A DNA stretch of 64,000 nucleotides from Bin87 sp963668585 (GCA_963668585.1 OY764869.1:2418001-2482000), one strand, 5' to 3'. Positions 16,860 to 24,936 are shown, numbered from the stretch's first letter. Notes: generated from the sequence alone by a model not told the origin. Numbers and translations are program-made.

Positions 16860-17089
16860 GGCGATCCCTCTTAGTGGTTTCCAGAACGGGACCGTTGTCG
16901 CCACCCATGGCCTGGATGCGCGTGATGTGCATTGCGCCGCCCAACGCCTGGCCTCAGTGCGCACGTGTTCCGTCTTCCCGGTGTACCAGATGGCCGCGAA
17001 CAGCGGTGTTTCTCTCGATTGTTGGTCATCAAGCCTGCTACATTTGAGTGGTAAGATTCTGGCTATCCGACGATTGCAGGAGTGGGCTC

Positions 17090-17407
17090 GTGGCCAACGA
17101 AAAAGCTGATTTGGAGTACCGTTTTCATGACGCGATGTTGGGGATTTACCACGACGCCCTAAGCCAAACCGGGTACCGCGCGACGCGGTTTTTGCAGATG
17201 GTAAATTTGCATCATGGCTTGGAAACGGCTCGAATTCTGTTGAATAGCGATACGTTGTCCGACGGGTTCATACGTTTGTGGGAGGAGGGGAGGCTCGACC
17301 TCACCGTGGAAGCTTTGGTGAGCCGGGAACCGTGGCGATGCCTTTTCTCTGATGCTGAACTGGAACAAGCTCGGAAGCGGTTGGAAGACATGGGATACCA
17401 AGAGTGA
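17090..17407 (+). CDS. Conserved small protein, unknown
   Basis: A 105-residue protein on the opposite strand to its neighbours. I start it at the GTG at 17090, which has GCAGGAG 7-8 bases upstream. It is mostly helical and reads like a conserved domain: EYRFHDAMLGIYHDAL, YRATRFLQMV, GFIRLWEEGRLDLTVEALV, FSDAELEQARKRLEDMGY. I recall homologues of this type in many environmental bacteria but no function. It stands alone between two leftward gene groups, perhaps as a later insertion. Confidence 0.7.
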   Translation: MANEKADLEYRFHDAMLGIYHDALSQTGYRATRFLQMVNLHHGLETARILLNSDTLSDGFIRLWEEGRLDLTVEALVSREPWRCLFSDAELEQARKRLEDMGYQE

Positions 17408-17591
17408 ACGGTCCCGCGGAAACCGCCGAATAGCATCCGACACCGCCATTGTCGTGATCCTGTAGACCAGGGCAGAGGCAAGGACCATATCTGAGTCCTT
17501 CGAGGATGTAGCATTGGTTGGGTCGATTTGGTAGCTGCAACCGGCGGGGATGGTTGCGCCGTGGATTTCCCCGCCGGTTCTACTTACGCTC

Positions 17592-17774
17592 TTACCGCCG
17601 GCGGATCGTGGGCCGCTGCCGCTTCTGCCACCACGGCGTTTCCCGGGGAACGGCCGCGGCCATGGGGGCGCATTCCTCGTGATACGGTGCGCTCTGGTAG
17701 TCCTCGAAGTCCTCACCGCAAAACTGGCATCGGCGGAACGTAACACCGGAACCCGTTGTGATGCGGGTGCTCAT
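17592..17774 (-). CDS. Tiny zinc-motif protein
   Basis: A 60-residue protein read from the ATG that overlaps the stop of the upstream gene (ATGA at 17771-17774). It has C-x2-C (CQFCGEDFED), then YHEEC, and a strongly basic tail (QKRQRPTIRRR). Probably a single zinc-binding knuckle; function unknown. Confidence 0.5.
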   Translation of the reverse strand: MSTRITTGSGVTFRRCQFCGEDFEDYQSAPYHEECAPMAAAVPRETPWWQKRQRPTIRRR

Positions 17775-18082
17775 CGGTCCGCCCTGGGATCCAGTGGGTA
17801 GAAGCCGGACGTGCCGCCGATCATGTCCAGCGCCCAATCGGCGAACCGGTTGTCCGGCCTTTCCACCAACTGCGCCTGGTCATCAACGCCGGATCGGGCC
17901 GCTTCCCTGACTCCCACGAGGACGTTCACGAAGTTGGCGATGAGGGGGTCCGGCGCGATTCCGCGGTTGTAGCACCACTCGGTGTAGAACTGCAGGTCCC
18001 AGCAGGCGTCGGCCGTGTGCTCGATGAAGTCGGCGATCAACTGTTGGGGACCGCGCTGCAACTCGTCGTAGGCCATGTTCAT
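17771..18082 (-). CDS. Small acidic helical protein
   Basis: A 103-residue protein starting MNMAYDELQRG; AAGGAG lies just upstream of the ATG at 18082. Mostly helical (LIADFIEHTADACWDLQFYT, NFVNVLVGVREAARSGV). No recognisable motif. It overlaps the genes on both sides by four bases. Confidence 0.5.
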   Translation of the reverse strand: MNMAYDELQRGPQQLIADFIEHTADACWDLQFYTEWCYNRGIAPDPLIANFVNVLVGVREAARSGVDDQAQLVERPDNRFADWALDMIGGTSGFYPLDPRADR

Positions 18083-18261
18083 ATCCTCTCCTTGCCCTGG
18101 CGTGGCGGGGCATCGCACAACATGCACAGGTGTCGAGCTCGACCAAGACAGCGTGGGCAACGTGCCGGCATCCTTGCGGGCAGCCACCGGCGACGTCGCC
18201 AGAATCCCCAGCCGCACGGGCAGAGGTAATGGTGGCCGAGGTCGCGCTTGATGGTCGCCAT
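18079..18261 (-). CDS. Zinc-ribbon mini protein
   Basis: A 60-residue protein with three Cys pairs (CPCGWGFW, CPRCLG, CMLCDAPP), the make-up of a zinc ribbon. The start ATG at 18261 overlaps the upstream stop (TGATG) and the stop overlaps the next start (ATGA). Function unknown. Confidence 0.5.
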   Translation of the reverse strand: MATIKRDLGHHYLCPCGWGFWRRRRWLPARMPARCPRCLGRARHLCMLCDAPPRQGKERI

Positions 18262-18494
18262 CACGCGGCCGTCCTGTTGTCTCCGGACGCCAACGCCGCC
18301 ACCCAAGTTTTCATGCAGGCGTTGCACACCAGGTCGGGCAACTCCCCGGCTCCCGGTGTTTTGCTGTCCCGTTGCCAGGCGATTTCGTCCATGGCCGTCC
18401 GATGGCCACATGGGAGCGTGTTCTTGCGGCCGCGCAAGACGCGCTCGTAGCGGCCGTGGGGAGTAACGATGGCGATGGCGTATGCGGGGATCAT
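18261..18494 (-). CDS. Small protein with Cys pairs
   Basis: A 77-residue protein from the ATG at 18494, which has CAGGAG 7 bases upstream. It contains PCGHRT and VCNACMKTW, a likely zinc-binding CxH/CxxC pair, and opens with a beta-like stretch (AYAIAIVTPHGRYERVLRG). Part of the same overlapping leftward chain. Confidence 0.5.
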   Translation of the reverse strand: MIPAYAIAIVTPHGRYERVLRGRKNTLPCGHRTAMDEIAWQRDSKTPGAGELPDLVCNACMKTWVAALASGDNRTAA

Positions 18495-18556
18495 CACAGA
18501 ACTCCTGGCGGTTGAACCGGAAGGGCCGGTATGGAAGGACATGCTTTTGAGCATCG

Positions 18557-18820
18557 CTAGAGCGGCATTACCGGCAGCGGCTCGTACTTGCCTGTCATCC
18601 AGTCGTCGAACAGGGTGTGGGCCCGCAATTCGGCCAAGGTTCGGTCGTGGAATCGCAAAGAACCGTCCCCGTCGTTGCAGTCCCAACAAACGCCGTGCCA
18701 ACCCGGTCCGGGCATTCCCTCCCAAAATAGGAGGAACAATTCATCATCGGGTATGTCCTCGCGACCGCAGCGACCGCACGTGCCAGTCATGGGATGGTGC
18801 TTGTTGTGAATGATGGTCAT
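18557..18820 (-). CDS. Zinc-finger-like protein
   Basis: An 87-residue protein with CGRCGRED near residue 15 and CWDCND near residue 45, so one four-Cys site with a ~30-residue loop rich in aromatic residues (ELFLLFWEGMPGPGWHG). GGAGGA precedes the ATG at 18820. Function unknown. Confidence 0.55.
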   Translation of the reverse strand: MTIIHNKHHPMTGTCGRCGREDIPDDELFLLFWEGMPGPGWHGVCWDCNDGDGSLRFHDRTLAELRAHTLFDDWMTGKYEPLPVMPL

Positions 18821-18844
18821 GGGGTTTCCTCCACTGTGGGAAAT

Positions 18845-19282
18845 TCAAGCCACGTACTCGTACGCGGAACGCGGTATCGGCAGCTGCACCTCAATCGGCA
18901 TCAGTTGTCCGGCTTCGATGAGGAGTTCATAGAGTTCCATCGCCATGGACACGTTTGAAGGCCAGGGCAATGGCAACTGTCCAGATCTCAACAGCCTGGC
19001 CAATCGCCTGCGGATACGGCTCATGCGCCGGTCCTGAGCGTCCCAGCGGTTGTGGCAACGCTGGCACAGACACGCCAAGTTCAAGAGCGACGCGCTCTCA
19101 GGAGCTTTGTCCCAGACGTGGGCCAGCGTGAGAACCACATGGCTGCCCGTGTCCGGATGTGGTTGGCCATTCTCCGCAGAACACCATTCGCACCGGTTCT
19201 GTGCCCGGTACTGGATGATGAACCGGCGACGGCGGGCCCAGTCAGCCGGGTAACGTTTGGCCATTTCCTTGCTGATCGGCAT
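18845..19282 (-). CDS. HNH endonuclease-like protein
   Basis: A 145-residue protein with a zinc-supported HNH core: CEWCSAENGQ, then HVVLTLAHVWD (first His region), NLACLCQRCHNRWD (closing Cys pair and Asn/His). This arrangement is typical of small phage-encoded HNH nucleases, which nick or cut DNA, often near packaging genes. The gene has GAGGA shortly before its ATG and follows the zinc-knuckle gene at 19289. No terminase gene is visible beside it. Confidence 0.7.
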   Translation of the reverse strand: MPISKEMAKRYPADWARRRRFIIQYRAQNRCEWCSAENGQPHPDTGSHVVLTLAHVWDKAPESASLLNLACLCQRCHNRWDAQDRRMSRIRRRLARLLRSGQLPLPWPSNVSMAMELYELLIEAGQLMPIEVQLPIPRSAYEYVA

Positions 19283-19288
19283 GGTTCC

Positions 19289-19765
19289 TCAGTCGTTCGC
19301 GAAGCGTGGGCGGAGCATGATCGTGTGGGCGTCGCCGTCCGGAAACACGACGTCCATGTCGTACACGTCGTTCGTCTCCGCGAACCGGACCGCTTCCTCC
19401 AGGTCCTCGAACTCGTGGACTCCACCTCCGTCCATGGTGAACCGGTACCTCACCAGGCCCTGTTCCACGAAGACGATATGGTTCACTGCTTCCATCGAAA
19501 TGCCTCGGCGTTGCGCGTGGTACCGGACCCTGGCTCTATGTGGATACATCGATGCCGCGCCCGATGCCTTGCAGCAGGGCTCGCCATATTTGGCCGGGCA
19601 ACTGGGGCACGGCATGGGATTGGCGGCCAGCTTTTCGCGAGGCGCGTGTGGCAGGCGTTGGTTGCCATTCATGGTGGTGCACTGCTCCCCGAACTTCGCG
19701 TGACATGCGGTGCAATAGACGCTGAGTGGGCTCATTTCGAGCCGCGGCCAGTAGGTGATCATCAA
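19289..19765 (-). CDS. Phage-type double zinc-knuckle protein
   Basis: A 158-residue protein with two related knuckles: CTACHAKFGEQC...H and CPSCPAKYGEPC...PHRAR. This CxxCxAxxGxxC pattern followed by basic His/Arg recurs in actinophage and environmental phage proteins. The C-terminal half is an alpha/beta segment ending FPDGDAHTIMLRPRF. Several Met codons at the start (19765, 19762, 19735) leave the exact start open. Confidence 0.55.
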   Translation of the reverse strand: MMITYWPRLEMSPLSVYCTACHAKFGEQCTTMNGNQRLPHAPREKLAANPMPCPSCPAKYGEPCCKASGAASMYPHRARVRYHAQRRGISMEAVNHIVFVEQGLVRYRFTMDGGGVHEFEDLEEAVRFAETNDVYDMDVVFPDGDAHTIMLRPRFAND

Positions 19766-19822
19766 TCAATCTCCGCGCTCGCCATTGTGTTCATCGGTGT
19801 TTTCCTGCTTGGACGACTCTGG

Positions 19823-19952
19823 CCGGGTGTAGGTGTGTAGGTTTAACCCCCGAAATTGCGAGCAAAAAGAAAAAAATAATATTAACCGGGTAATTATTTT
19901 TTATTTCCGTTTTTCACGCCGGGAGGGGTTAAACCTACACACCTACACCCGG
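19823..19952. repeat. Perfect 28-bp inverted repeat with AT-rich loop
   Basis: The arms 19823-19850 and 19925-19952 are exact reverse complements over 28 bases (left arm begins CCGGGTGTAGGTGTG). The 74-base loop is AT-rich (AAAAAAATAATATTAA and TAATTATTTTTTATT, which themselves nearly pair). The right arm overlaps the last codons of the primase-helicase gene. Such a structure could be a replication origin element, a recombination site or a strong bidirectional terminator. The GTGTAGGT motif recurs in changed form at 63.8 kb. Confidence 0.85.
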
Positions 19953-22433
19953 ACGCTGTTCTTCGCTGGTTTCGACGGCCATTTTCACTCCCAACAAGCC
20001 TGATCCTGAGTTGCGTCTCGCCTCCCTGGCATCCTTGAATGCCCGCCGAAGCAATCGCTTCTGTTTGACGCCCTGGTATTTGCTGGCGTCCACGCCGGCG
20101 GCGTCCATCAGCGACTTGGCTAGCGTGAAGTCGCTTTCGTGGCCGGTGTACACCGCCACCTCCCTCAGCGCGTGCATATCCGGGTCTGAGCCCGCGTGCA
20201 GACAATCCGCGACGCTCTGGCGGACCACGGCGCTGTTGCAGGAGTTCTGCTGGGCCTGGGACACGCTGCCGCCCGAGGCCCGCAGGAAGTCGGTTGCGGT
20301 CTGCAGCACGGCGGCGCGGATCCAGGCGATACCGTCTTCGGACACGAGCAGGTCGTGGTGATCCTTGGTGTAGGGCGTCGTCACGTCGGGCCGGTTGTAA
20401 GCCCACACGATTCGGGCGTCCATGCCCGGTGCGTCAGTGTTCCAGTCCGGCCAGTCATTGCCGACCATGACCAGGTTGCCGATGCGGCGTATCGGTTTGG
20501 AATCGAGGCCCTTCAGTTCCACCTCCAGTCGGTCGCCCTGAAGGCCGGTCAATGTGCTTTCGTAGTACGGTTGTAGGGGTTTGTCGCACTCGTCGGAGAT
20601 GTACACCAGCGACATGGTGAGGTACTTGCTGGTCTTGTTGAAGTTGTCGCCCTTCTCTCCGGCCAGGTCCTTGGAACTCGCCGTGAACGAAATGGCTCCG
20701 GGGAACGCCTTGGCCAGGGCCTCGATGAATGAGGACTTTCCGGAATTGGCCAGTGGTATGCGGACCGCGTCCAGGGTCTTGTTGGGCCCCAGCATCATCA
20801 CCGCTGTCCTTTCGAGCCAGGGCCAGAAACGGTCCATCACCATCTTCTCCACCTCCTTGGCGATTTCGTTGGGATTGTCCAGCAGGCCGAAATCGGGCGG
20901 ATCGATGTGCCAGTCCCGCGATCGGATCAGCGCGCTTCGCATCTCGCCGGCCGTCAGGATCCGGCCCGTGGCCCATTCGTAGCCCGCCGCGGCCGCGCCA
21001 CCCGCCAACGGCAGGGCTCCGGCGGACTGAACATCGTCGAACCGGACCGGGTTGCTGTTGAGGACGTTGGGGAACTCCTCGCGGTAGGCCGCGGCGTGGC
21101 TGGCCACGTCCTTGGCCACGTTGTCAGCGTGTCGGCGGCCGTTGTTGAAGGCCGCCATCATGGTGCGCAGCGCGTCCTCGTACTCGCCTCCGGAATAGGA
21201 GAGGTCCGCCAGAGTGCGTTTCACTTCATCCAGAGTCTTGCGCCTGGCTTCGCGGATCAGGGGCAGCATGTCCAGGCCGCTGGACCCGTTCTGGATGAAC
21301 TGCCAGAGACCGGTGCTGGACTCGGCCATGTAAACTTCGCGCCCAACCCGGAGGATGTGATTGCCCTGATACTCCAACACCCGAAGGCAGTCCTGGTAGG
21401 AAGCCTTGTTGCCCCAGTCGGGACGCAGATGGGTGGGCACGTTCTGCTCCGCCAACTCCTCCCACCAGTGCTGGGGTCGCGTGTTGCGGCGGTGGACGAT
21501 GTAATCATCCTCGTGGTACTGCTGCGGACGGCCCGGCCCATTCGTATCTTTGGGTTCGGGCTGGGGCGCGGTCGGTTCCGACACCGCCAGGTCGGGCCCG
21601 TCCAGGGCGGCGAGCACCACGTCGGCCCTTTGGCCGACGGGCACATCGGCGGCCCCTTGGCCGGTTTCCCCGCCCGGCTCGGACACCAGGTGGATGTGTG
21701 CCGCCCCCGCCTCCCAGCAACGCCGGATCACCCAGGCGTTTGCCGTGCGACCCTTGGCGTCGTCATCGCCCCACACCACCACGGTCTTGCCAGCCACGTC
21801 GCGGTAGTCTGCATCGCCGGCCTTGCCGCTCCCGCCCAGGTACGAGGCGCTGGTGAAGTGGTCCTCCCGCACTGCGGCCGCGTCCTTCTCGCCCTCCGTG
21901 ATGACGATGATGTCCGAGTCGAGGCTCTCCAGGGGCTCCCAGATGTGCAGCAGGTATCCGCCGTAGCGGTCGCCCGTGGGCATGGGTCCATCGTTGACGG
22001 CCCGATGCTGAACGTGTTTATGAGGTTCGACCTCCTCACACTTGTAGGTTTTGCCGCCGCGCCGGAACTCCAGGCTGCAGGGGTGCCCGCCGGGCCAGTC
22101 GTAGCGCATGGCGCGCCGGGAGGTGTAGCCTTCGGGATGGCGGTAAACGCATTGCTCGCACCAATCGACACGCGGAGCCGCCTTTCGGGATTCGGGGATT
22201 CCGGCTGCGGCCCGCAGCGCCGGAGCGGCAGTCCTGGTCTCGCATTCGGGCTTGCCGCTCCAGCACTTGGCGATCAATCCGCCGTGCCCGTCGCCGCGAA
22301 ACCACAGGCCGGTCCGGTTGTCGCCGCCGTGGCATATCGCCGTGGTGGTCTGCCAGTGCCCTTCGGTCCCGAAGACGACCGGGTATCCGTTTCGCTTCAA
22401 ACCATCGACCACTGACTGCGCAATGTCTTCCAT
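19935..22433 (-). CDS. Phage-type primase-helicase
   Basis: An 832-residue replication protein. The N-terminus has Cys/His ribbons (CHGGDN, CWSGKPEC, WCEQCVYRH) suited to binding template DNA. Residues 173-229 form a TOPRIM-like core (VITEGEKDAA with the catalytic Glu; VVWGDDDAKGR with the acidic pair). Residues ~545-700 are a superfamily-3/D5-like ATPase: Walker A is the odd NSGKSS (563-568), Walker B YISDECD (611-617), and an arginine-bearing NRPD follows. It should prime and unwind DNA for a phage or plasmid. Downstream on the same strand lie mini-zinc genes; its 3' end is embedded in a 28-bp inverted repeat. No DNA polymerase gene is visible nearby. Confidence 0.85.
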   Translation of the reverse strand: MEDIAQSVVDGLKRNGYPVVFGTEGHWQTTTAICHGGDNRTGLWFRGDGHGGLIAKCWSGKPECETRTAAPALRAAAGIPESRKAAPRVDWCEQCVYRHPEGYTSRRAMRYDWPGGHPCSLEFRRGGKTYKCEEVEPHKHVQHRAVNDGPMPTGDRYGGYLLHIWEPLESLDSDIIVITEGEKDAAAVREDHFTSASYLGGSGKAGDADYRDVAGKTVVVWGDDDAKGRTANAWVIRRCWEAGAAHIHLVSEPGGETGQGAADVPVGQRADVVLAALDGPDLAVSEPTAPQPEPKDTNGPGRPQQYHEDDYIVHRRNTRPQHWWEELAEQNVPTHLRPDWGNKASYQDCLRVLEYQGNHILRVGREVYMAESSTGLWQFIQNGSSGLDMLPLIREARRKTLDEVKRTLADLSYSGGEYEDALRTMMAAFNNGRRHADNVAKDVASHAAAYREEFPNVLNSNPVRFDDVQSAGALPLAGGAAAAGYEWATGRILTAGEMRSALIRSRDWHIDPPDFGLLDNPNEIAKEVEKMVMDRFWPWLERTAVMMLGPNKTLDAVRIPLANSGKSSFIEALAKAFPGAISFTASSKDLAGEKGDNFNKTSKYLTMSLVYISDECDKPLQPYYESTLTGLQGDRLEVELKGLDSKPIRRIGNLVMVGNDWPDWNTDAPGMDARIVWAYNRPDVTTPYTKDHHDLLVSEDGIAWIRAAVLQTATDFLRASGGSVSQAQQNSCNSAVVRQSVADCLHAGSDPDMHALREVAVYTGHESDFTLAKSLMDAAGVDASKYQGVKQKRLLRRAFKDAREARRNSGSGLLGVKMAVETSEEQRPGVGV

Positions 22434-22448
22434 TCCTGCCCCCTACGA

Positions 22449-22766
22449 TTACGAAGCCAGTCGTTCTTTGATGTCGGCCATGCTGTGGTTCATGTTTCGG
22501 GGTGTGATGGCTCCGGGCGGCAGATCGGGCCGGTCGGTCTGATACCCGCAGGTCTGGCAGATGGCCCAGTCAGGCGCGGCGATGCGCAGGTCGTGGCGGC
22601 CGCAGCGCGGGCATTCGGCGACCGGATACTTTCCGGCCGCTACCTCGTTGGACCATTCCTGGTGCAGACGGCTGCAGTACTCCGGTGTGCTGCTGTGGGC
22701 CAGGTAGCTGAATGGCTGTCGGCACCAGGCGCACGTGGTTGTTTCGGACCCGATGGTCATGATCAC
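22449..22766 (-). CDS. Zinc-ribbon protein
   Basis: A 105-residue protein with two Cys-rich sites: CAWCRQPFSY...YCSRLHQEW (a treble-clef form) and CPRCGRHD...CQTCGYQTD (a ribbon). It starts inside the stop of the upstream gene (ATGA at 22763-22766) and ends 16 bases before the primase start, so it probably shares its message. Function unknown. Confidence 0.6.
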   Translation of the reverse strand: MIMTIGSETTTCAWCRQPFSYLAHSSTPEYCSRLHQEWSNEVAAGKYPVAECPRCGRHDLRIAAPDWAICQTCGYQTDRPDLPPGAITPRNMNHSMADIKERLAS

Positions 22767-23191
22767 GCCTGCCCAGAGCGAGCGGCCTTGACCGCCGCCG
22801 TTTCGCTGGCGATTTCCTGTGCTTTCTCGTGGTGAGCGTCTCGAGCAGCCTTCCTGGCCTCAACGGCTGTCTTGTGTCGGTCCCGGTCATATCCGTCGCG
22901 CTTGAGCAGCGCGGCGAAGAGGGTCGCCTCCTCTCCGTCCTGAACGGTGCGGACGACCTTGAAATCTTCGAGCGTCCAGACGTCAGCAACCGCCGCGTTG
23001 AGCAGGTGTTCCATCCGCCAAGCCTCGTCGGCGGTGAGCAGGTTGAACGGCTCGGCTCGGTAAACCGCTATCTGGGCGGCATTCGACGCTTCCCGCAAGG
23101 GGCACAGGGGACAACGATCGGGCTGGTGCGCCACGTATTGGATTTCGCAGTCCTCGCACCAGTTGATGGCATCGTGGATGTGAGTGGTCAT
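22763..23191 (-). CDS. Zinc-motif and coiled-coil protein
   Basis: A 142-residue protein read from the ATG at 23191, with GGGAG 9-10 bases upstream. The front has CEDCEIQYV...CPLCPLRE, one zinc site. The rear (LKRDGYDRDRHKTAVEARKA, then KAQEIASETAAVKAA) is a charged coiled coil. Overlaps the next gene by four bases. Function unknown. Confidence 0.55.
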   Translation of the reverse strand: MTTHIHDAINWCEDCEIQYVAHQPDRCPLCPLREASNAAQIAVYRAEPFNLLTADEAWRMEHLLNAAVADVWTLEDFKVVRTVQDGEEATLFAALLKRDGYDRDRHKTAVEARKAARDAHHEKAQEIASETAAVKAARSGQA

Positions 23192-23221
23192 TGTGGTAAA
23201 CTCCCGTTGCATTCATGTGTT

Positions 23222-23256
23222 GCGCCGCCACGGGAAGAACCCTCCCACGGCGGCGC
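23222..23256. promoter_or_regulatory. Intercistronic stem-loop
   Basis: GCGCCGCC (23222-23229) pairs with GGCGGCGC (23249-23256), and the inner CGGGA/TCCC extends the stem. It lies between two leftward genes, about 30 bases before the next start. A very similar hairpin lies at 23513-23546. The T-run is on the wrong side for a leftward terminator, so attenuation or mRNA protection is more likely. Confidence 0.5.
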
Positions 23257-23268
23257 TTTTCGTTGTCC

Positions 23269-23484
23269 TTACCGGTTGTTCGGGATGTTGGAGACGCGGC
23301 GCTCGTCCCTGTCCTGCAGGCGTTCCAGGATCTCGGGGTTGTCGGCCCTGGCTTCCAGCAGGTGGGCGCGGCCGTAGTCGGTCAGTTCCCAACGCTCGTC
23401 TTGGATCATCTCCGACAGCAGTGCGCCGACGGCCAGTTCGTCCTCGGGGTCGTCTCCGATGATCGCAGGGTTCTGGATGGTCAT
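23269..23484 (-). CDS. Small acidic protein
   Basis: A 71-residue protein with AAGGAG upstream of its ATG at 23484. Helical and acidic (DDPEDELAVGALLSEMIQDE); the middle (ERWELTDYGRAHLLEARAD) resembles a winged-helix or MarR-tail turn but is too short to assign. It lies between the two GC-rich hairpins. Confidence 0.5.
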   Translation of the reverse strand: MTIQNPAIIGDDPEDELAVGALLSEMIQDERWELTDYGRAHLLEARADNPEILERLQDRDERRVSNIPNNR

Positions 23485-23512
23485 GTGTTAGACTCCTTGT
23501 GCTTTAGCTTTT

Positions 23513-23546
23513 CGCCGCCTTGGGGAGTGCAGACCCCTCGGCGGCG
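23513..23546. promoter_or_regulatory. Intercistronic stem-loop
   Basis: CGCCGCC (23513-23519) pairs with GGCGGCG (23540-23546), and TGGGG pairs with CCCC inside. It is a near copy of the hairpin at 23222-23256 and occupies the same place, between a leftward stop and the next start. Confidence 0.5.
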
Positions 23547-23561
23547 TTGTTGTTTCCGGAG

Positions 23562-23969
23562 TTACCGACCCAGAAAGGACGCAACGTCCGCTTCCGACGG
23601 TTCCTGTGCGGCTTGCCGTTGGTCTTGCTCTGCCACCCGCCGCAGAGTGTTCCGGGCCGCGTCCTGCCGCTTTTCCTTCTGGATGGCCTTGTGCTGCTGG
23701 ATGGCTCGCTGAAACACTTTCTCAGGAAGGGTGATGCTGGAGCCGTCCACGTGCTTGAACTCGCTCTCCCAGGTGCCCTGGATGCACCGGGTGGTGACGA
23801 TGTACTGCTCAGTCACCACGTCTTCCCGAGCCTGGGCGAGAACCCCCGGGGTACGGGTCTCGACGTCCTTGAGCTTCTCGGGAGCGAACAGGCTGGCCTG
23901 GAACGCGTCCAGGTCAACCGTTACAAGCGACTCGCGCTTGTATTCGCCGTCCTGCCTCTTTTTGGCCAT
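23562..23969 (-). CDS. Unknown phage-like protein
   Basis: A 135-residue protein. A beta-like middle (YIVTTRCIQGTWESEFKHVD) is followed by a highly charged coil (AIQQHKAIQKEKRQDAARNT). Met-Ala-Lys-Lys start at 23969. I recognise no family. It lies between the HTH protein and the small acidic gene in the leftward block. Confidence 0.5.
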   Translation of the reverse strand: MAKKRQDGEYKRESLVTVDLDAFQASLFAPEKLKDVETRTPGVLAQAREDVVTEQYIVTTRCIQGTWESEFKHVDGSSITLPEKVFQRAIQQHKAIQKEKRQDAARNTLRRVAEQDQRQAAQEPSEADVASFLGR

Positions 23970-24025
23970 AAAAAAACCTCCAACATTCGGTTGGAGGTAA
24001 GGCTAGACTAGTGCTAACAGGTTTG

Positions 24026-24439
24026 TCAACTGTTAGTAACACGTTTTTTGGGCGGTCTTCCGCCTTTGTTAGGTGGCGCACGAAGGCATTGCTCTATTGC
24101 CTCTATCGAAGTGACCGTGTACCCGCCTCCAGGCGCCGCCGCCTTGAGTTTTCCAAGTCGGGGTACTTTGCCTCGTTTCACCCACATCGTGAGCCTGCTG
24201 CGATTAACACCGTATTTTTCTGCAGCACTCGGCAGGTCAATCAGGCCATCGGGCAGTTCGCCGGGCTCGTAGATGACGTCTTCCGGTTCCGACGAATGGG
24301 CGCCGTTGGTGGCCTGGGTGTCGTGTTCGGCGGCAGTGATCATGGTGGCCAGATCAGCGAAATCCAAGCCGTCGTTCCGGGCCTGCTCGATGGCGTCGTA
24401 GAAGGCTTGGCGCTTGGGATCGTGGGTGTAGGTTAGCAT
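24026..24439 (-). CDS. Helix-turn-helix DNA-binding protein
   Basis: A 137-residue protein. The C-terminal part from about residue 68 is a MerR/excisionase-type helix-turn-helix (IDLPSAAEKYGVNRSRLTMW, then VKRGKVPRLGKL), with a basic tail (NKGGRPPKKRVTNS). The N-terminal part is helical and acidic. As the first gene of the leftward block beside the tRNA, it is placed like a phage repressor, excisionase or early regulator. Confidence 0.7.
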   Translation of the reverse strand: MLTYTHDPKRQAFYDAIEQARNDGLDFADLATMITAAEHDTQATNGAHSSEPEDVIYEPGELPDGLIDLPSAAEKYGVNRSRLTMWVKRGKVPRLGKLKAAAPGGGYTVTSIEAIEQCLRAPPNKGGRPPKKRVTNS

Positions 24440-24634
24440 ATCGGTTCGCCGTTTGTCCCAGCCGATACGAAGGTTTCGCTAGGGCTGCCCCTTCGTGGCA
24501 TCGTTTCCCGGGAAACGCATGCGCGCTCGGTGCGTGGGGCGGAATCACTGATCAGGTTGATTGAAAGTCCAATTGACCGACTTTGTTTCCAGGCTGACCC
24601 TCTGGTTTTCTTCCTGAACCAGCTTGGTACAGGT

Positions 24635-24654
24635 ACGGCTCCCGAAGGAGCCGT
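24635..24654 (-). terminator. Hairpin downstream of tRNA-Gly
   Basis: ACGGCTCC and GGAGCCGT form an 8-bp stem around the stable loop TTCG when read on the minus strand, 17-36 bases beyond the tRNA 3' end (CCA ending at 24668). There is no run of U, so termination would be weak or factor-assisted. Confidence 0.55.
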
Positions 24655-24667
24655 TGGTTTTGAAGGT

Positions 24668-24742
24668 TGGAGCGGAAGACGGGATTCGAACCCGCGACCT
24701 TCTCCTTGGCAAGGAGACGCTCTACCACTGAGCCACTTCCGC
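24668..24742 (-). tRNA. tRNA-Gly (anticodon GCC)
   Basis: Cloverleaf read on the minus strand: acceptor GCGGAAG pairing with CTTCCGC, D-loop GCTCAGTGGTAGAGC, anticodon stem-loop CTCCTTGCCAAGGAG with GCC, T-loop GGTTCGAATCC, discriminator T and an encoded CCA. It lies about 230 bases upstream of the leftward phage-like block, so its 3' end is a plausible integration target, but no second copy of the 3' end is seen in the window. Confidence 0.95.
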
Positions 24743-24901
24743 CCGCATGACGCGTACGATCAGCGCATTTTCCATCGCGCTGATGTTGTAATTGAGTATA
24801 ACGTGATTCCTTGGGGCTGTACAGTATTCTCATCCAACAGGGCAGTTCGATTATCCTGGCTCAAGGCATTTGCTGTTGCCGGAATGATTCCCTGCCCACC
24901 G

Positions 24902-24936
24902 TGCGCTCGTCCATCGACAGGCTCAGGATGAGCGGA
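24902..24936. repeat. REP-like imperfect palindrome
   Basis: CGCTCGTCCATCGACAGGCT begins an imperfect palindrome closing CAGGATGAGCG. The core TCGACAGGCTCAGGA matches interspersed palindromes I have seen scattered in many environmental bacterial genomes. Single copy in this window. Confidence 0.5.

Noticed and set aside
20907..22415. Rightward 500-codon frame opposite the primase-helicase
   Set aside because: Antisense shadow; the minus strand carries TOPRIM and ATPase motifs, and the plus product is low-information sequence rich in Val/Gly/His.
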